The notes under the pieces: model-generated | What the model was told of the DNA's origin: nothing | The model's database searches: none | What the model saw: only the letters and a program-made list of their open reading frames with translations | Part shown: piece after piece, positions 1-6,445 of the stretch | Numbering within the stretch: position 1 is the first letter of the stretch | Layout: every line of letters begins with the position of its first letter | Assembly (NCBI GenBank): GCA_021159425.1 | Contig: JAGGRU010000365.1 | Location: 1 to 7,658 of the forward strand | Source: Sulfurovum sp. | GTDB taxonomy: Bacteria > Campylobacterota > Campylobacteria > Campylobacterales > Sulfurovaceae | Length of the DNA stretch: 7,658 nt | Direction of reading: 5' to 3' | Position numbers and translations under genes: made by a program

Positions 1-157
1 AACGTCGGTTATAGATGATCTCTCCACTCTCAGGATCAAGCTTACCAATACAAATGCGACTGTTTCTTGCCTGGTACTTCTCTTTATCCCAATAAGATGT
101 AGACTCATAAACATAGGTGACACCATTTTTCTTGTTTTTTAAATGTACGATTGACAT
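1..157 (-). CDS. Transposase, IS1634-like DDE family (N-terminal 52 codons; runs off the left edge)
   Basis: A leftward reading frame opens with ATG at 155-157 and stays open to the window edge. The 52 visible residues begin MSIVHLKNKKNGVTYVYES and continue with YWDKEKYQARNSRICIGKLD, then a PESGEIIYNRR stretch. The pattern of a conserved TYVYES..YWDKEK, a basic RN.R.CIGKLDP segment and a GEI tail is what I recall from the N-termini of IS1634-type (IS4-superfamily) transposases that cut and paste insertion sequences. The catalytic DDE residues would lie further left and are not visible, so I cannot say whether the gene is intact. No terminal inverted repeat could be identified between the start codon and the efflux operon, because only one end of the element is present. 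A domesticated or decayed remnant is possible. The family call rests on motif memory only. Confidence 0.72.
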   Translation of the reverse strand, partial: MSIVHLKNKKNGVTYVYESTSYWDKEKYQARNSRICIGKLDPESGEIIYNRR

Positions 158-209
158 AAAATAAGAAAATATTTTCCGAAAACAGATATCTAATTGGTTT
201 TGTTTACGT

Positions 210-215
210 TACAAT
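210..215 (+). promoter_or_regulatory. Candidate sigma-70 -10 box (TACAAT) for the efflux operon
   Basis: TACAAT differs from the TATAAT consensus at one position. It has no good -35 box at the expected distance, which is common in Campylobacterota. The start site would fall at about 221-223, inside the hairpin and motif cluster described separately, leaving a leader of roughly 150 nt. TATGAT at 332-337 is an alternative -10 box that would give a short leader of about 25 nt. The sequence alone does not decide between them. Confidence 0.3.
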
Positions 216-218
216 ATG

Positions 219-251
219 GTAAGTGGTATTTTAACTGTAAAATTTACTTAC
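219..251. promoter_or_regulatory. Imperfect inverted repeat, candidate operator upstream of the efflux operon
   Basis: GTAAGT (219-224) pairs with ACTTAC (246-251), and ATTTTA (228-233) pairs with TAAAAT (238-243). A 3-by-2 internal loop separates the two helices and the apical loop is 4 nt. TTAC or GTAA also occurs at 204-207, 209-212, 219-222, 237-240, 244-247 and 248-251, giving several overlapping dyads, for example TTAC-6 nt-GTAA at 209-222. Dyads of this type near RND operon promoters are often TetR-family operators, but no such regulator is in the window. An AT-rich structure formed by chance, or part of an insertion-sequence end, is possible. Confidence 0.35.
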
Positions 252-369
252 AGGAATAATATCATTAGAATACAAGTTTTCCATTAATATACAAATATGA
301 TTAGTTCAAAATAGGCATGATTTGGATAAACTATGATTCTAAATCAAAAAAGAACAAGGTACTATTCAA

Positions 370-1623
370 ATGAAAATTTCACAAAAACAGATATACGCTC
401 TGCTCCTCTCTTCTTCTCTACTCTTTCTAACGGGCTGCGGCGAAGAAAAAAAAGCAGAAGCACCAAAAGCACCACCACCACTCATTGTTGAGACGGTAAA
501 CGTTCAGAAAAAAATCTTTCCATTTTGGATGCAATATACCGGCATGACAAAAGCGATCAGTGACCAGGAGATACGGGCACGTGTTTCCGGCCGGCTGGAG
601 CAGAGATATTTTGAAGATGGTGCAACTGTTAAAAAAGGTGATAAACTCTTTCTTATCGAGCAATCCCAGTATCAAAGCAATCTTGATGCTGCAAGATCCA
701 AGAAAGAGAAAGATCAGGCAGCGCTTGCTTTATCAAAAGCGGATGTCAGGCGCTATCAGCCTCTTGTCAAAGAAGGGCTTGCAGCGCGTTCTAAACTGGA
801 ACAGTATGAAGCAAAACGTGATGCATTCATCGCATCAATCGCAGCCGATGAAGCAGCGATCAGAAATGCGGAGCTGGAGCTGAGTTATACACTCATCACC
901 GCACCCATATCCGGTCAAGTATCTGCCCGTCGTGTGGATGTAGGAAACCTGGTCGGTTATGGCGAATCAACACTGCTCACAACGATCGTCCAGACAGATC
1001 AGATCTATACCTACTTCAGTCCCTCAGAGAGTGATGTGCAGAAGATCTACAAATATCGTTCGCGTGAAGATCTACCTGTTTTCATCGAAGTGCGTGGTCA
1101 AGGTAATGATATTTTCAAACACAAACGACTTGATGGTGTGGTAGATTTTTCAAATAATATCGTGGATCCGCTGACATCAACTGTCTCTATGCGTGCTACG
1201 ATCGTTAATAAAGATAAAGCTGTGTATCCCGGAACCTTTGTCTATATCAATCTTTTTGTAACAGATAAGTACAAGTTCTCCATGGTGCCGCCACAGGCTG
1301 TCCAGGAAGATCAATTAGGCAAGTTTGTCTACACTGTCGATGCAAACAATACGGCAAAACGAACTTCTGTCAAGATTGGTATGTCATCACGCCTTTACAC
1401 CAATATCAGCAGTGGATTGAATGATGGTGATAAAGTGGTGATATCAGGTATGGTGAAAATAAGGGAAGGTAGTCTTCTCGCACCCAAAGATATGACCGAG
1501 ACTAAAGGTGCTATAGCGATTATAAAAAATAATGATCTTATACCTGAAGAGGTTGTGGAAAAATCCACCAAAGATACAAATGAAACCATGAAAGAAGCGC
1601 GCACAGAAAAGGGTCATAAATAA
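370..1623 (+). CDS. RND efflux periplasmic adaptor (membrane fusion protein), lipoprotein
   Basis: This 417-residue protein is the periplasmic adaptor (AcrA/MexA/CmeA type) that joins an inner-membrane RND pump to an outer-membrane channel. Residues 1-22 form a lipoprotein signal peptide ending in the lipobox LTGC, so Cys23 should be lipidated and anchor the mature protein to the inner membrane. A proline-rich linker (APKAPPP) follows. The two lipoyl half-motifs lie at about 69-98 ([19 protein letters not shown]) and 172-195 ([19 protein letters not shown]). They flank a charged, alanine-rich alpha-helical hairpin at about 100-170 that would contact the channel. The rest fits the beta-barrel and membrane-proximal domains. 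The start is supported by the signal peptide directly after it and by AAGG at 356-359. The last 39 residues (379-417) are a charged, low-complexity tail. It is the first gene of the operon. Family assignment is firm; substrate is unknown. Confidence 0.95.
   Translation: MKISQKQIYALLLSSSLLFLTGCGEEKKAEAPKAPPPLIVETVNVQKKIFPFWMQYTGMTKAISDQEIRARVSGRLEQRYFEDGATVKKGDKLFLIEQSQYQSNLDAARSKKEKDQAALALSKADVRRYQPLVKEGLAARSKLEQYEAKRDAFIASIAADEAAIRNAELELSYTLITAPISGQVSARRVDVGNLVGYGESTLLTTIVQTDQIYTYFSPSESDVQKIYKYRSREDLPVFIEVRGQGNDIFKHKRLDGVVDFSNNIVDPLTSTVSMRATIVNKDKAVYPGTFVYINLFVTDKYKFSMVPPQAVQEDQLGKFVYTVDANNTAKRTSVKIGMSSRLYTNISSGLNDGDKVVISGMVKIREGSLLAPKDMTETKGAIAIIKNNDLIPEEVVEKSTKDTNETMKEARTEKGHK
1607..1613 (+). 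promoter_or_regulatory. Ribosome binding site of the RND pump gene, inside the adaptor gene
   Basis: AAAAGGG lies 11 nt before the ATG at 1625 and within the last codons of the adaptor gene, whose TAA ends at 1623. Only one base separates stop and start. This supports the 1625 start and suggests that ribosomes finishing the adaptor re-initiate on the pump gene. Confidence 0.55.
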
Positions 1624-1624
1624 G

Positions 1625-4600
1625 ATGTTTTCTTTAACCTTTATCAAACGCCCCATCCTTGCGATGGTTATTTCACTGATGTTCATTGTCGGAGGACTTG
1701 TCTCAATGGCGGTTCTGCCTATTCAGGAATTCCCGGATGTTGTTCCTCCAACGGTTGTAGTAACAGCGGACTATCAGGGTGCTAATGCCTATGCTGTTGA
1801 AGATTCAGTCACCCGTCCGCTGGAAGACAAGATCAATGGTGTGCAGGGTTCCATCTATACGGAATCAGCAAGTAATTCTGCCGGGCAGTCCAAAGTGACC
1901 GTCTATTTTGAACCGGGGTATAATCTCGATATTGCCGCCGTCGATGTCCAGAACAAGGTGTCGATGGCGACACCGTCACTGCCATTCGAAGTCAAACAGA
2001 CAGGAGTTATCGTAGACAAGCAGAGTCCCTCTGTCGTCTGTATGGTCACGGTTAACGGAGATGAACGTTATGATGATGCTTTTTTGTCTAACTATATCAA
2101 CATCAATGTCCTCGATGAGCTTAAGCGAATTCCCGGTGTCGGTAAAGCTGAAAATATGGGTGAAAAAAAGTACTCCATGCGTATCTGGCTCGATCCGGAC
2201 AAGATCAGAGCTCTGGACTTGGCTCCAGATGATATTGTCTCTGCGATCCAGTCACAGAACAAACAGGCCGCAGTCGGAAAGATCGGATCATCGCCTACCT
2301 ATAAAGATCAGCAGACAGAGTATACACTGACTGCCGAAGGGCGTCTGACCCAGGTCGATGAATTTGAAGAGATCGTGATCAAGTATAAAGATGATGGTTC
2401 TCTCGTCTATCTGCGTGATGTATCACGTATTGAGTTAGGTGCAGAAAAGTATGACTGGAATGCAATCTTAAATGGAAAACCAACAGGGTTGGTCGGTATC
2501 TATCAGTTGGCAGGCTCTAATGCTCTGGATATCAGGGCAGCCGTAGGCAAAGTGATGGAAAAAGTTGAAAGCCGTTTTCCTGATGGGATCAGTTATTCTA
2601 TTCCTTATGACACGACACAATATGTCAATGTAGCTATCGACAATGTTGTCACTAATCTTTTTATAGCAATTTTGCTGGTCATTGTCATTATCTACATCTT
2701 CCTGCAATCCTGGCGTCCTACGGTCATCGCAGCAGTTGCTGTTCCGGTTTCACTTATCGGTGCCTTTGTTGCGATGTATGTCGCACCCGGTTTTTCAATC
2801 AATTTCCTCACCCTTTTTGGTCTGATACTGGCCATCGGTATCGTCGTCGATGATGTTATTCTGGTGGTGGAAAATGTTGAGGTGATCATGTACAAAGAAC
2901 CTGAACTGACCATGCCTCAGGTCGTTAAAAAATCAATGATCGAACTGATCGGTCCGATCATCTCAACGACACTGGTCCTGGTTGCAGTGTTTATCCCTGT
3001 ATCGATGGTACCGGGTATTACCGGTGCACTCTATCAGCAGTTTGCATTGACCATCTCATTTGCAGTTCTGGTCTCATCACTCAACGCCTTGACACTTTCA
3101 CCTGCCATCGCAGCGATCATCATCAAACGGCGAGCCCCTGATGAAAAGAAATTTGTCGGATTTGAACTCTTTGAAAGAGGGTTTGGCTGGCTTACTGACA
3201 AATACACTTCTTTGATCACTCTGCTTGTCAAGCTTCGTTATGCTGTCTTGGCACTCTTTTTTGCTTTACTCGGCGTCCTCTATTTTATGTTCATCACTAC
3301 ACCGACAGGGTTTGTACCCTCTGAGGACAAAGGAGCATATGTGGTCGCAATTAACCTCAAACCGGGAAGTTCTGTCGAGCGTACCGTGGATGTTCGTAAA
3401 GAGGTTGAAAAGATCATTGCAGGCATTGAAGGTGTGAGAGATGTTGTTGTCATTGATGGGTTCAATATGATCACTTCGTCACTTGATGGTTCTGCCGGGG
3501 CGATGTTTGTGAATTTGGATCACTGGGATGAAAGAACAGCACCGGGTCTGGATGTAGAGAGCATCATCAAACAAACTTTTGCCAAAACAGCCCATATATC
3601 GGATGCTACAGTTATTGCCTTTAATTTGCCGGGAATCTCAGGACTGGGTGCTGTGGGTGGTTTTGACTTCAGGTTACAGGATTATCTCTCAGGAGATATG
3701 GGTACCTTCATGTACTATGCAAACCAGGTCATCAAAGAGGCCAATGCAGATCCTCGTATAGGAGGAGCATTTACTACCTATAATCCCTCGTACCCCATGT
3801 ATGAGATTGTAATTGATCGCAAGAAGGCCAATGCGCTGGGTGTTGATGTTGCTACGCTGTTTGGTACCATGCAGACTTACCTGGGCTCTATGTATATCAA
3901 TGATTTTGTCAAATACGGGAAAGTGTTTAAAGTCTTTATTCAGGCAGACAAGGCGTATAGATCTGATAAAAGTGATATCTCTAAACTCTATGTTAAGAGC
4001 AAGCTGGGCAAGATGGTTCCGATGACAGCACTGATCACGATCAAGGAGCAGATGGGGCCGCAAAATATTTCCCACTATAACCTCTACCGTTCTATACAGA
4101 TCAACGGTTCAGCTGCTCCGGGGCGTAGTTCCGGTGAAGCGATGGCAGCGATGGAAGAGATAGCTGAACGAGTACTCCCTAATGGTTACGGGTATGAGTG
4201 GTCAGGAATGTCTTATCAGGAAAAAGTTGCAGGAAATGGACAGATTCTTGTCTTTTTCTTTGTCGCTTTAGTGGTTTTCCTGGTACTTGCCGCACAGTAT
4301 GAGTCCTGGATCCTGCCTTTGATGATCCTGCTCTCGGTTCCCATTGTAATGATCGGAGCATTGGGGGCACTCAAGATGGCAGGACTGCCACTGAATGTCT
4401 ATGCGCAGGTGGGGCTGGTTCTGTTGATCGCACTGGCCTCCAAGAATGCTATTTTGATCGTAGAATTTGCCAAAGAGCAGCGTGAATCAGGTAAAAGTAT
4501 TATTGACTCAGCTATTCAGGCAGGAAGACTGCGTTTCCGTGCCATCATGATGACGATCCTCTCTTTTGTCTTTGGTGTCATACCACTTGCTTTTGCAAGT

Positions 4601-4771
4601 GGTGCCGGTGCCGTCACACAAAAATCGATCGGGGTGGGTCTGCTTGGCGGAATGCTGGCCGCAACTTTAGTGAGTACACTACTTGTACCGGTACTGTATG
4701 TACTGCTTGAGACAATGCGTGAAAAATTTGTTAGCGTAGAAGATGAAATTGCAAAACGGGAGATGGTTTAA
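1625..4771 (+). CDS. RND multidrug efflux pump, inner-membrane proton antiporter (HAE1/AcrB type)
   Basis: At 1048 residues this matches the usual AcrB/MexB/CmeB length and looks full length. It should form the trimeric inner-membrane pump that exchanges protons for drugs, bile-like compounds or other amphiphiles. The expected 12-helix layout is visible: helix 1 at about 10-28, a large periplasmic loop to about 340, helices 2-6 at about 343-498, helix 7 at about 540-558, a second periplasmic loop to about 868, and helices 8-12 at about 871-1028. Proton-relay residues are present: Asp409 and Asp410 in [15 protein letters not shown] (helix 4) and Lys940 in [14 protein letters not shown] (helix 10). 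HAE1 hallmarks include the N-terminal FIKRPILA, the QEFPDVVPP loop, [19 protein letters not shown] and GFVPSEDKG. One small variation is Val411 after the Asp pair, where AcrB has Ala. The HAE1 motifs and the Asp-Asp pair argue against a metal (CusA-type) pump. Actual substrates cannot be read from sequence. Confidence 0.96.
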   Translation: MFSLTFIKRPILAMVISLMFIVGGLVSMAVLPIQEFPDVVPPTVVVTADYQGANAYAVEDSVTRPLEDKINGVQGSIYTESASNSAGQSKVTVYFEPGYNLDIAAVDVQNKVSMATPSLPFEVKQTGVIVDKQSPSVVCMVTVNGDERYDDAFLSNYININVLDELKRIPGVGKAENMGEKKYSMRIWLDPDKIRALDLAPDDIVSAIQSQNKQAAVGKIGSSPTYKDQQTEYTLTAEGRLTQVDEFEEIVIKYKDDGSLVYLRDVSRIELGAEKYDWNAILNGKPTGLVGIYQLAGSNALDIRAAVGKVMEKVESRFPDGISYSIPYDTTQYVNVAIDNVVTNLFIAILLVIVIIYIFLQSWRPTVIAAVAVPVSLIGAFVAMYVAPGFSINFLTLFGLILAIGIVVDDVILVVENVEVIMYKEPELTMPQVVKKSMIELIGPIISTTLVLVAVFIPVSMVPGITGALYQQFALTISFAVLVSSLNALTLSPAIAAIIIKRRAPDEKKFVGFELFERGFGWLTDKYTSLITLLVKLRYAVLALFFALLGVLYFMFITTPTGFVPSEDKGAYVVAINLKPGSSVERTVDVRKEVEKIIAGIEGVRDVVVIDGFNMITSSLDGSAGAMFVNLDHWDERTAPGLDVESIIKQTFAKTAHISDATVIAFNLPGISGLGAVGGFDFRLQDYLSGDMGTFMYYANQVIKEANADPRIGGAFTTYNPSYPMYEIVIDRKKANALGVDVATLFGTMQTYLGSMYINDFVKYGKVFKVFIQADKAYRSDKSDISKLYVKSKLGKMVPMTALITIKEQMGPQNISHYNLYRSIQINGSAAPGRSSGEAMAAMEEIAERVLPNGYGYEWSGMSYQEKVAGNGQILVFFFVALVVFLVLAAQYESWILPLMILLSVPIVMIGALGALKMAGLPLNVYAQVGLVLLIALASKNAILIVEFAKEQRESGKSIIDSAIQAGRLRFRAIMMTILSFVFGVIPLAFASGAGAVTQKSIGVGLLGGMLAATLVSTLLVPVLYVLLETMREKFVSVEDEIAKREMV
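4758..4763 (+). promoter_or_regulatory. Ribosome binding site of the outer-membrane channel gene
   Basis: GGGAGA ends 8 nt before the ATG at 4772, inside the last codons of the pump gene. The pump's TAA (4769-4771) directly abuts the ATG with no gap, so the channel gene is probably translated by coupling to the pump gene. The spacing supports this start over internal ones. Confidence 0.55.
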
Positions 4772-6070
4772 ATGAAACACTTGATACAAAGTATAGGGAT
4801 AGGATTGCTAACAGCAACACTGTTTGTCTCAGCAGGCAGTAAAACGTTAACCATCGATAAGGCTGTAGAGCTTGCACTCAAACACAGCCCGGATGTCGAT
4901 ATGAGCCGCTTTGATTTTAAAGGTGCCATAGAACGTACAAAATTTCAAGAGGGTTACTATCTCCCTCGTTTAGATCTGGGTGTCGGGGCTGGAGGCCAGG
5001 GGATAGACTTTAAGGGTTCAGACAATTTAAAAGGCGAAACACTCATTGGCAGCCTTTCTGCTTCTCAACTCATTTATGACTTTGGGAAAACAAGCGGTAG
5101 AATTTCTGCTGCAGATGAGGAAGCCTCTGCGCTTCAAGCAAGGATGAATCAATTCATTTCCAATAAGATCTTACTGATCAAAGCACGTTACTATGATGTT
5201 TTAAAAATAAAAAGTTTGATCGTAGTCAATAAAAAAAATATTGAACTACAAAAGGGACAACTGAGACGTGCCACGCGTTATTATGAGAGCGGTATCAAGA
5301 CGATCATCGATGTTTCTGATGCTACAGTACGGTTAACACAGGCAGAGCTCGAATTAAACAATTCAGAATATGAACTCAAATTGCGTCGAGCGATACTTGA
5401 GCAAACAATGGGATATGTTCCCTATAATGGAAAATATGAGCTCTTTCAAAAGAAGCTGGATCTTCCAAATGTCAGTCATTCTCTCCCTCAGATCAGTACG
5501 TCTCTTGCACAACTTGAAGGGTTCGCTTATGACCATCGATACGAGTTGAAAAGTTCCAAATATCTTGTAGAGAGTTCGAAATCCCTTGTAGAGAGTGAAG
5601 AGGGGGGTTATCTTCCTACACTTTCACTCAGAGGAGACTATACAGCACAGAGTGTAGATGATGATTTTGCTTTTTCGACACCGGAGAGACAATGGCAAGC
5701 GGGGGTTGATCTAAAATGGAATCTTTTTGCAGGGAATCAGACGGATGCCTCTGTACAGGAAGCTAAGATCTATGCACTGAAAGCAGCCTCTCGTGTAGAG
5801 GAAGTACGCCTTCTGATCAAACGGCAGGTGATCGAATCCAGTTTGGGTGTGAGGAGAACAAAAGATTCTGTGACACTTTCTGAAAGTATTGCAAAAGCCA
5901 GTAAGAAAAAATTCATTCAGGCACAAAAACGATATGAGAATGATCTTTCAGACTACATAGAACTTCAGGAAGCACAACAGGGGTATATCAGCTCATTGGG
6001 TGAGTTGGTAAATTCCTATTATGATTATTATATTGCCATCGCACAACTTGACTTTTCAGTCGGAAGATAA
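4772..6070 (+). CDS. TolC-like outer-membrane efflux channel (OEP family)
   Basis: This 432-residue protein should form the trimeric beta-barrel and alpha-helical tunnel that completes the efflux complex at the outer membrane. Residues 1 to about 21 (MKHLIQSIGIGLLTATLFVSA) look like a Sec signal peptide. There is no lipobox cysteine, so it resembles TolC more than the lipidated OprM/CmeC type. Two homologous OEP halves are visible. The first runs from about 25 to 210, starting with LTIDKAVELALKHSPDVDM and including a GYYLPRLDLGVGAGG strand and a QLIYDFGKTSGRI segment. The second runs from about 235 to 430, with YELKSSKYLVESSKS, GGYLPTLSLRGDYTA and DLKWNLFAGNQTDASV at the equivalent places. 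Both the LIYDFGK and WNLFAG motifs are typical of the family. It is the last gene of the operon and ends 16 bases before a convergent gene. The family is clear; the specific subfamily is not. Confidence 0.93.
   Translation: MKHLIQSIGIGLLTATLFVSAGSKTLTIDKAVELALKHSPDVDMSRFDFKGAIERTKFQEGYYLPRLDLGVGAGGQGIDFKGSDNLKGETLIGSLSASQLIYDFGKTSGRISAADEEASALQARMNQFISNKILLIKARYYDVLKIKSLIVVNKKNIELQKGQLRRATRYYESGIKTIIDVSDATVRLTQAELELNNSEYELKLRRAILEQTMGYVPYNGKYELFQKKLDLPNVSHSLPQISTSLAQLEGFAYDHRYELKSSKYLVESSKSLVESEEGGYLPTLSLRGDYTAQSVDDDFAFSTPERQWQAGVDLKWNLFAGNQTDASVQEAKIYALKAASRVEEVRLLIKRQVIESSLGVRRTKDSVTLSESIAKASKKKFIQAQKRYENDLSDYIELQEAQQGYISSLGELVNSYYDYYIAIAQLDFSVGR
5552..5593 (+). repeat. 21-nt tandem duplication encoding two SSKxLVE heptads
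   Basis: Two adjacent 21-nt units (5552-5572 and 5573-5593) match at 18 of 21 bases and encode SSKYLVE and SSKSLVE, residues 261-274 of the channel protein. They lie in the helix before GYLPTLSL. The helix seems to have its normal family length, so this looks like homogenised heptad coding rather than an added unit. Confidence 0.6.
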
Positions 6071-6090
6071 ATCCTGCTGAGTAGATTTAT
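6067..6090. terminator. Short inverted repeat spanning both convergent stop codons; possible weak bidirectional terminator
   Basis: ATAAATC (6067-6073) pairs perfectly with GATTTAT (6084-6090). An inner CT/AG pair is possible with a GCTG loop and a 2-nt bulge. On the plus strand the stem is followed by a short T run (6090-6093). The channel gene's TAA (6068-6070) is in the left arm and the small gene's stop (6087-6089) is in the right arm. The stem is short and AT-rich, so termination efficiency is doubtful, but no other terminator fits in the 16-bp gap between the genes. Confidence 0.4.
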
Positions 6091-6308
6091 TTTGATCGTT
6101 CAAAGAAGCTGAAGATCACCCTGAAGATTGAAATGATGATATAGACGATCAATGTAAATATCAGGGGGTGAAAAGCACCGATGCCGTATGCCCCTGCGGT
6201 CGGCAGTGCTATGACATGGTCAATAGGATGACTCAACCATTCTTTGAAGTGCATGCCTATTGCCAAAAATAAAAAAATACCAGTAAAAATAGATAACTCT
6301 TTTTTCAT
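6087..6308 (-). CDS. Small hypothetical membrane protein with two predicted transmembrane segments
   Basis: I do not recognise a named family for this 73-residue protein. It has a hydrophobic N-terminal segment at about 5-19 (uncleaved helix or signal anchor). A short polar and Gly/Ala-rich middle follows, containing HFKEWLSHPIDHVIALP and GAYGIGAFHP. A second, strongly hydrophobic helix spans about 49-69 before a short ERSK end. His27, His31 and His47 flank the loop and could sit near the membrane surface, but no ligand role can be claimed. A good ribosome site, AAGGAT, lies a few bases before the ATG on the minus strand, which supports a real gene. It is transcribed leftward, divergent from the Mrp gene and convergent with the efflux operon. 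I have the impression that similar small proteins occur in other sulfur-oxidising Campylobacterota, but could not check. Function unknown. Confidence 0.75.
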   Translation of the reverse strand: MKKELSIFTGIFLFLAIGMHFKEWLSHPIDHVIALPTAGAYGIGAFHPLIFTLIVYIIISIFRVIFSFFERSK

Positions 6309-6336
6309 ATAAAGATCCTTGTATAACTATGGCATA

Positions 6337-6342
6337 ATCATA
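6337..6342 (-). promoter_or_regulatory. Candidate -10 box (TATGAT) for the small membrane protein gene
   Basis: Read on the minus strand this is TATGAT, about 29 bases upstream of the ATG at 6306-6308, with no convincing -35 box. It sits within a CTATG-7 nt-CATAG dyad (6327-6343). The position fits a leaderless-short transcript for the 73-residue protein, but the whole region is so AT-rich that a chance match is likely. Confidence 0.3.
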
Positions 6343-6360
6343 GCAAAATAAATACAATTC

Positions 6361-6380
6361 TTATATGAATATTCATAAAA
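6361..6380. promoter_or_regulatory. Near-perfect 20-bp palindrome in the divergent promoter region
   Basis: The core TATGAATATTCATA (6364-6377) is a perfect 14-bp palindrome. Two further pairs match on each side after a single mismatch (6363 against 6378). It sits between the divergent starts of the small membrane protein gene and the Mrp gene, just upstream of the TATAAT boxes and roughly at the -35 position of the Mrp promoter. That is where a dimeric regulator could act on one or both genes. AT-rich DNA yields chance palindromes, so binding is inferred only. Confidence 0.4.
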
Positions 6381-6388
6381 TATATACT

Positions 6389-6403
6389 TATAATAGATAT
6401 AAT
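6389..6403 (+). promoter_or_regulatory. Two TATAAT -10 boxes for the Mrp gene
   Basis: Perfect TATAAT consensus occurs at 6389-6394 and again at 6398-6403. Neither has a clear -35 box, as is usual for Campylobacterota sigma-70 promoters. Starts would fall near 6401 or 6410, leaving a leader of about 36-45 nt that contains the ribosome site AAAGG (6431-6435) ahead of the ATG at 6446. Confidence 0.55.
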
Positions 6404-6445
6404 GAAGGGAACATCTAACACTGAATTAGAAAAGGTCAGACAAAT

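Larger units (their letters stand above)
158..369. other. AT-rich intergenic region between transposase and efflux operon
   Basis: These 212 bases carry no convincing gene. They must contain the 5' flank of the leftward transposase gene, possibly with the end of the insertion sequence, and the promoter and leader of the rightward efflux operon. Visible elements are a candidate -10 box at 210-215, a cluster of TTAC/GTAA motifs at 204-251 with an imperfect hairpin, and three copies of ATGATT starting at 297, 317 and 333. The boundary between insertion sequence and host DNA cannot be placed from one copy. Confidence 0.7.

Noticed and set aside
311..337. A possible sigma-54 promoter (GG...GG/GC pattern) ahead of the adaptor gene.
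   Set aside because: The required GG and GC doublets at -24 and -12 are not at the right spacing.
2843..2860. Val411 after the Asp409-Asp410 pair of the pump as a sign of altered coupling.
   Set aside because: It is a conservative change next to the relay residues; the Asp pair and Lys940 are intact, so no functional claim is justified.
3689..4075. A 128-codon open frame on the minus strand inside the RND pump gene.
   Set aside because: It mirrors codons of a well-supported gene, encodes no recognisable protein motif and has no promoter or ribosome site.
5552..5593. 21-nt tandem duplication as a recent heptad insertion into the channel helix.
   Set aside because: The distance from the YELK segment to GYLP equals the usual family spacing by my recollection, so there is no added heptad. 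The repeat is kept as a feature but not as an insertion.
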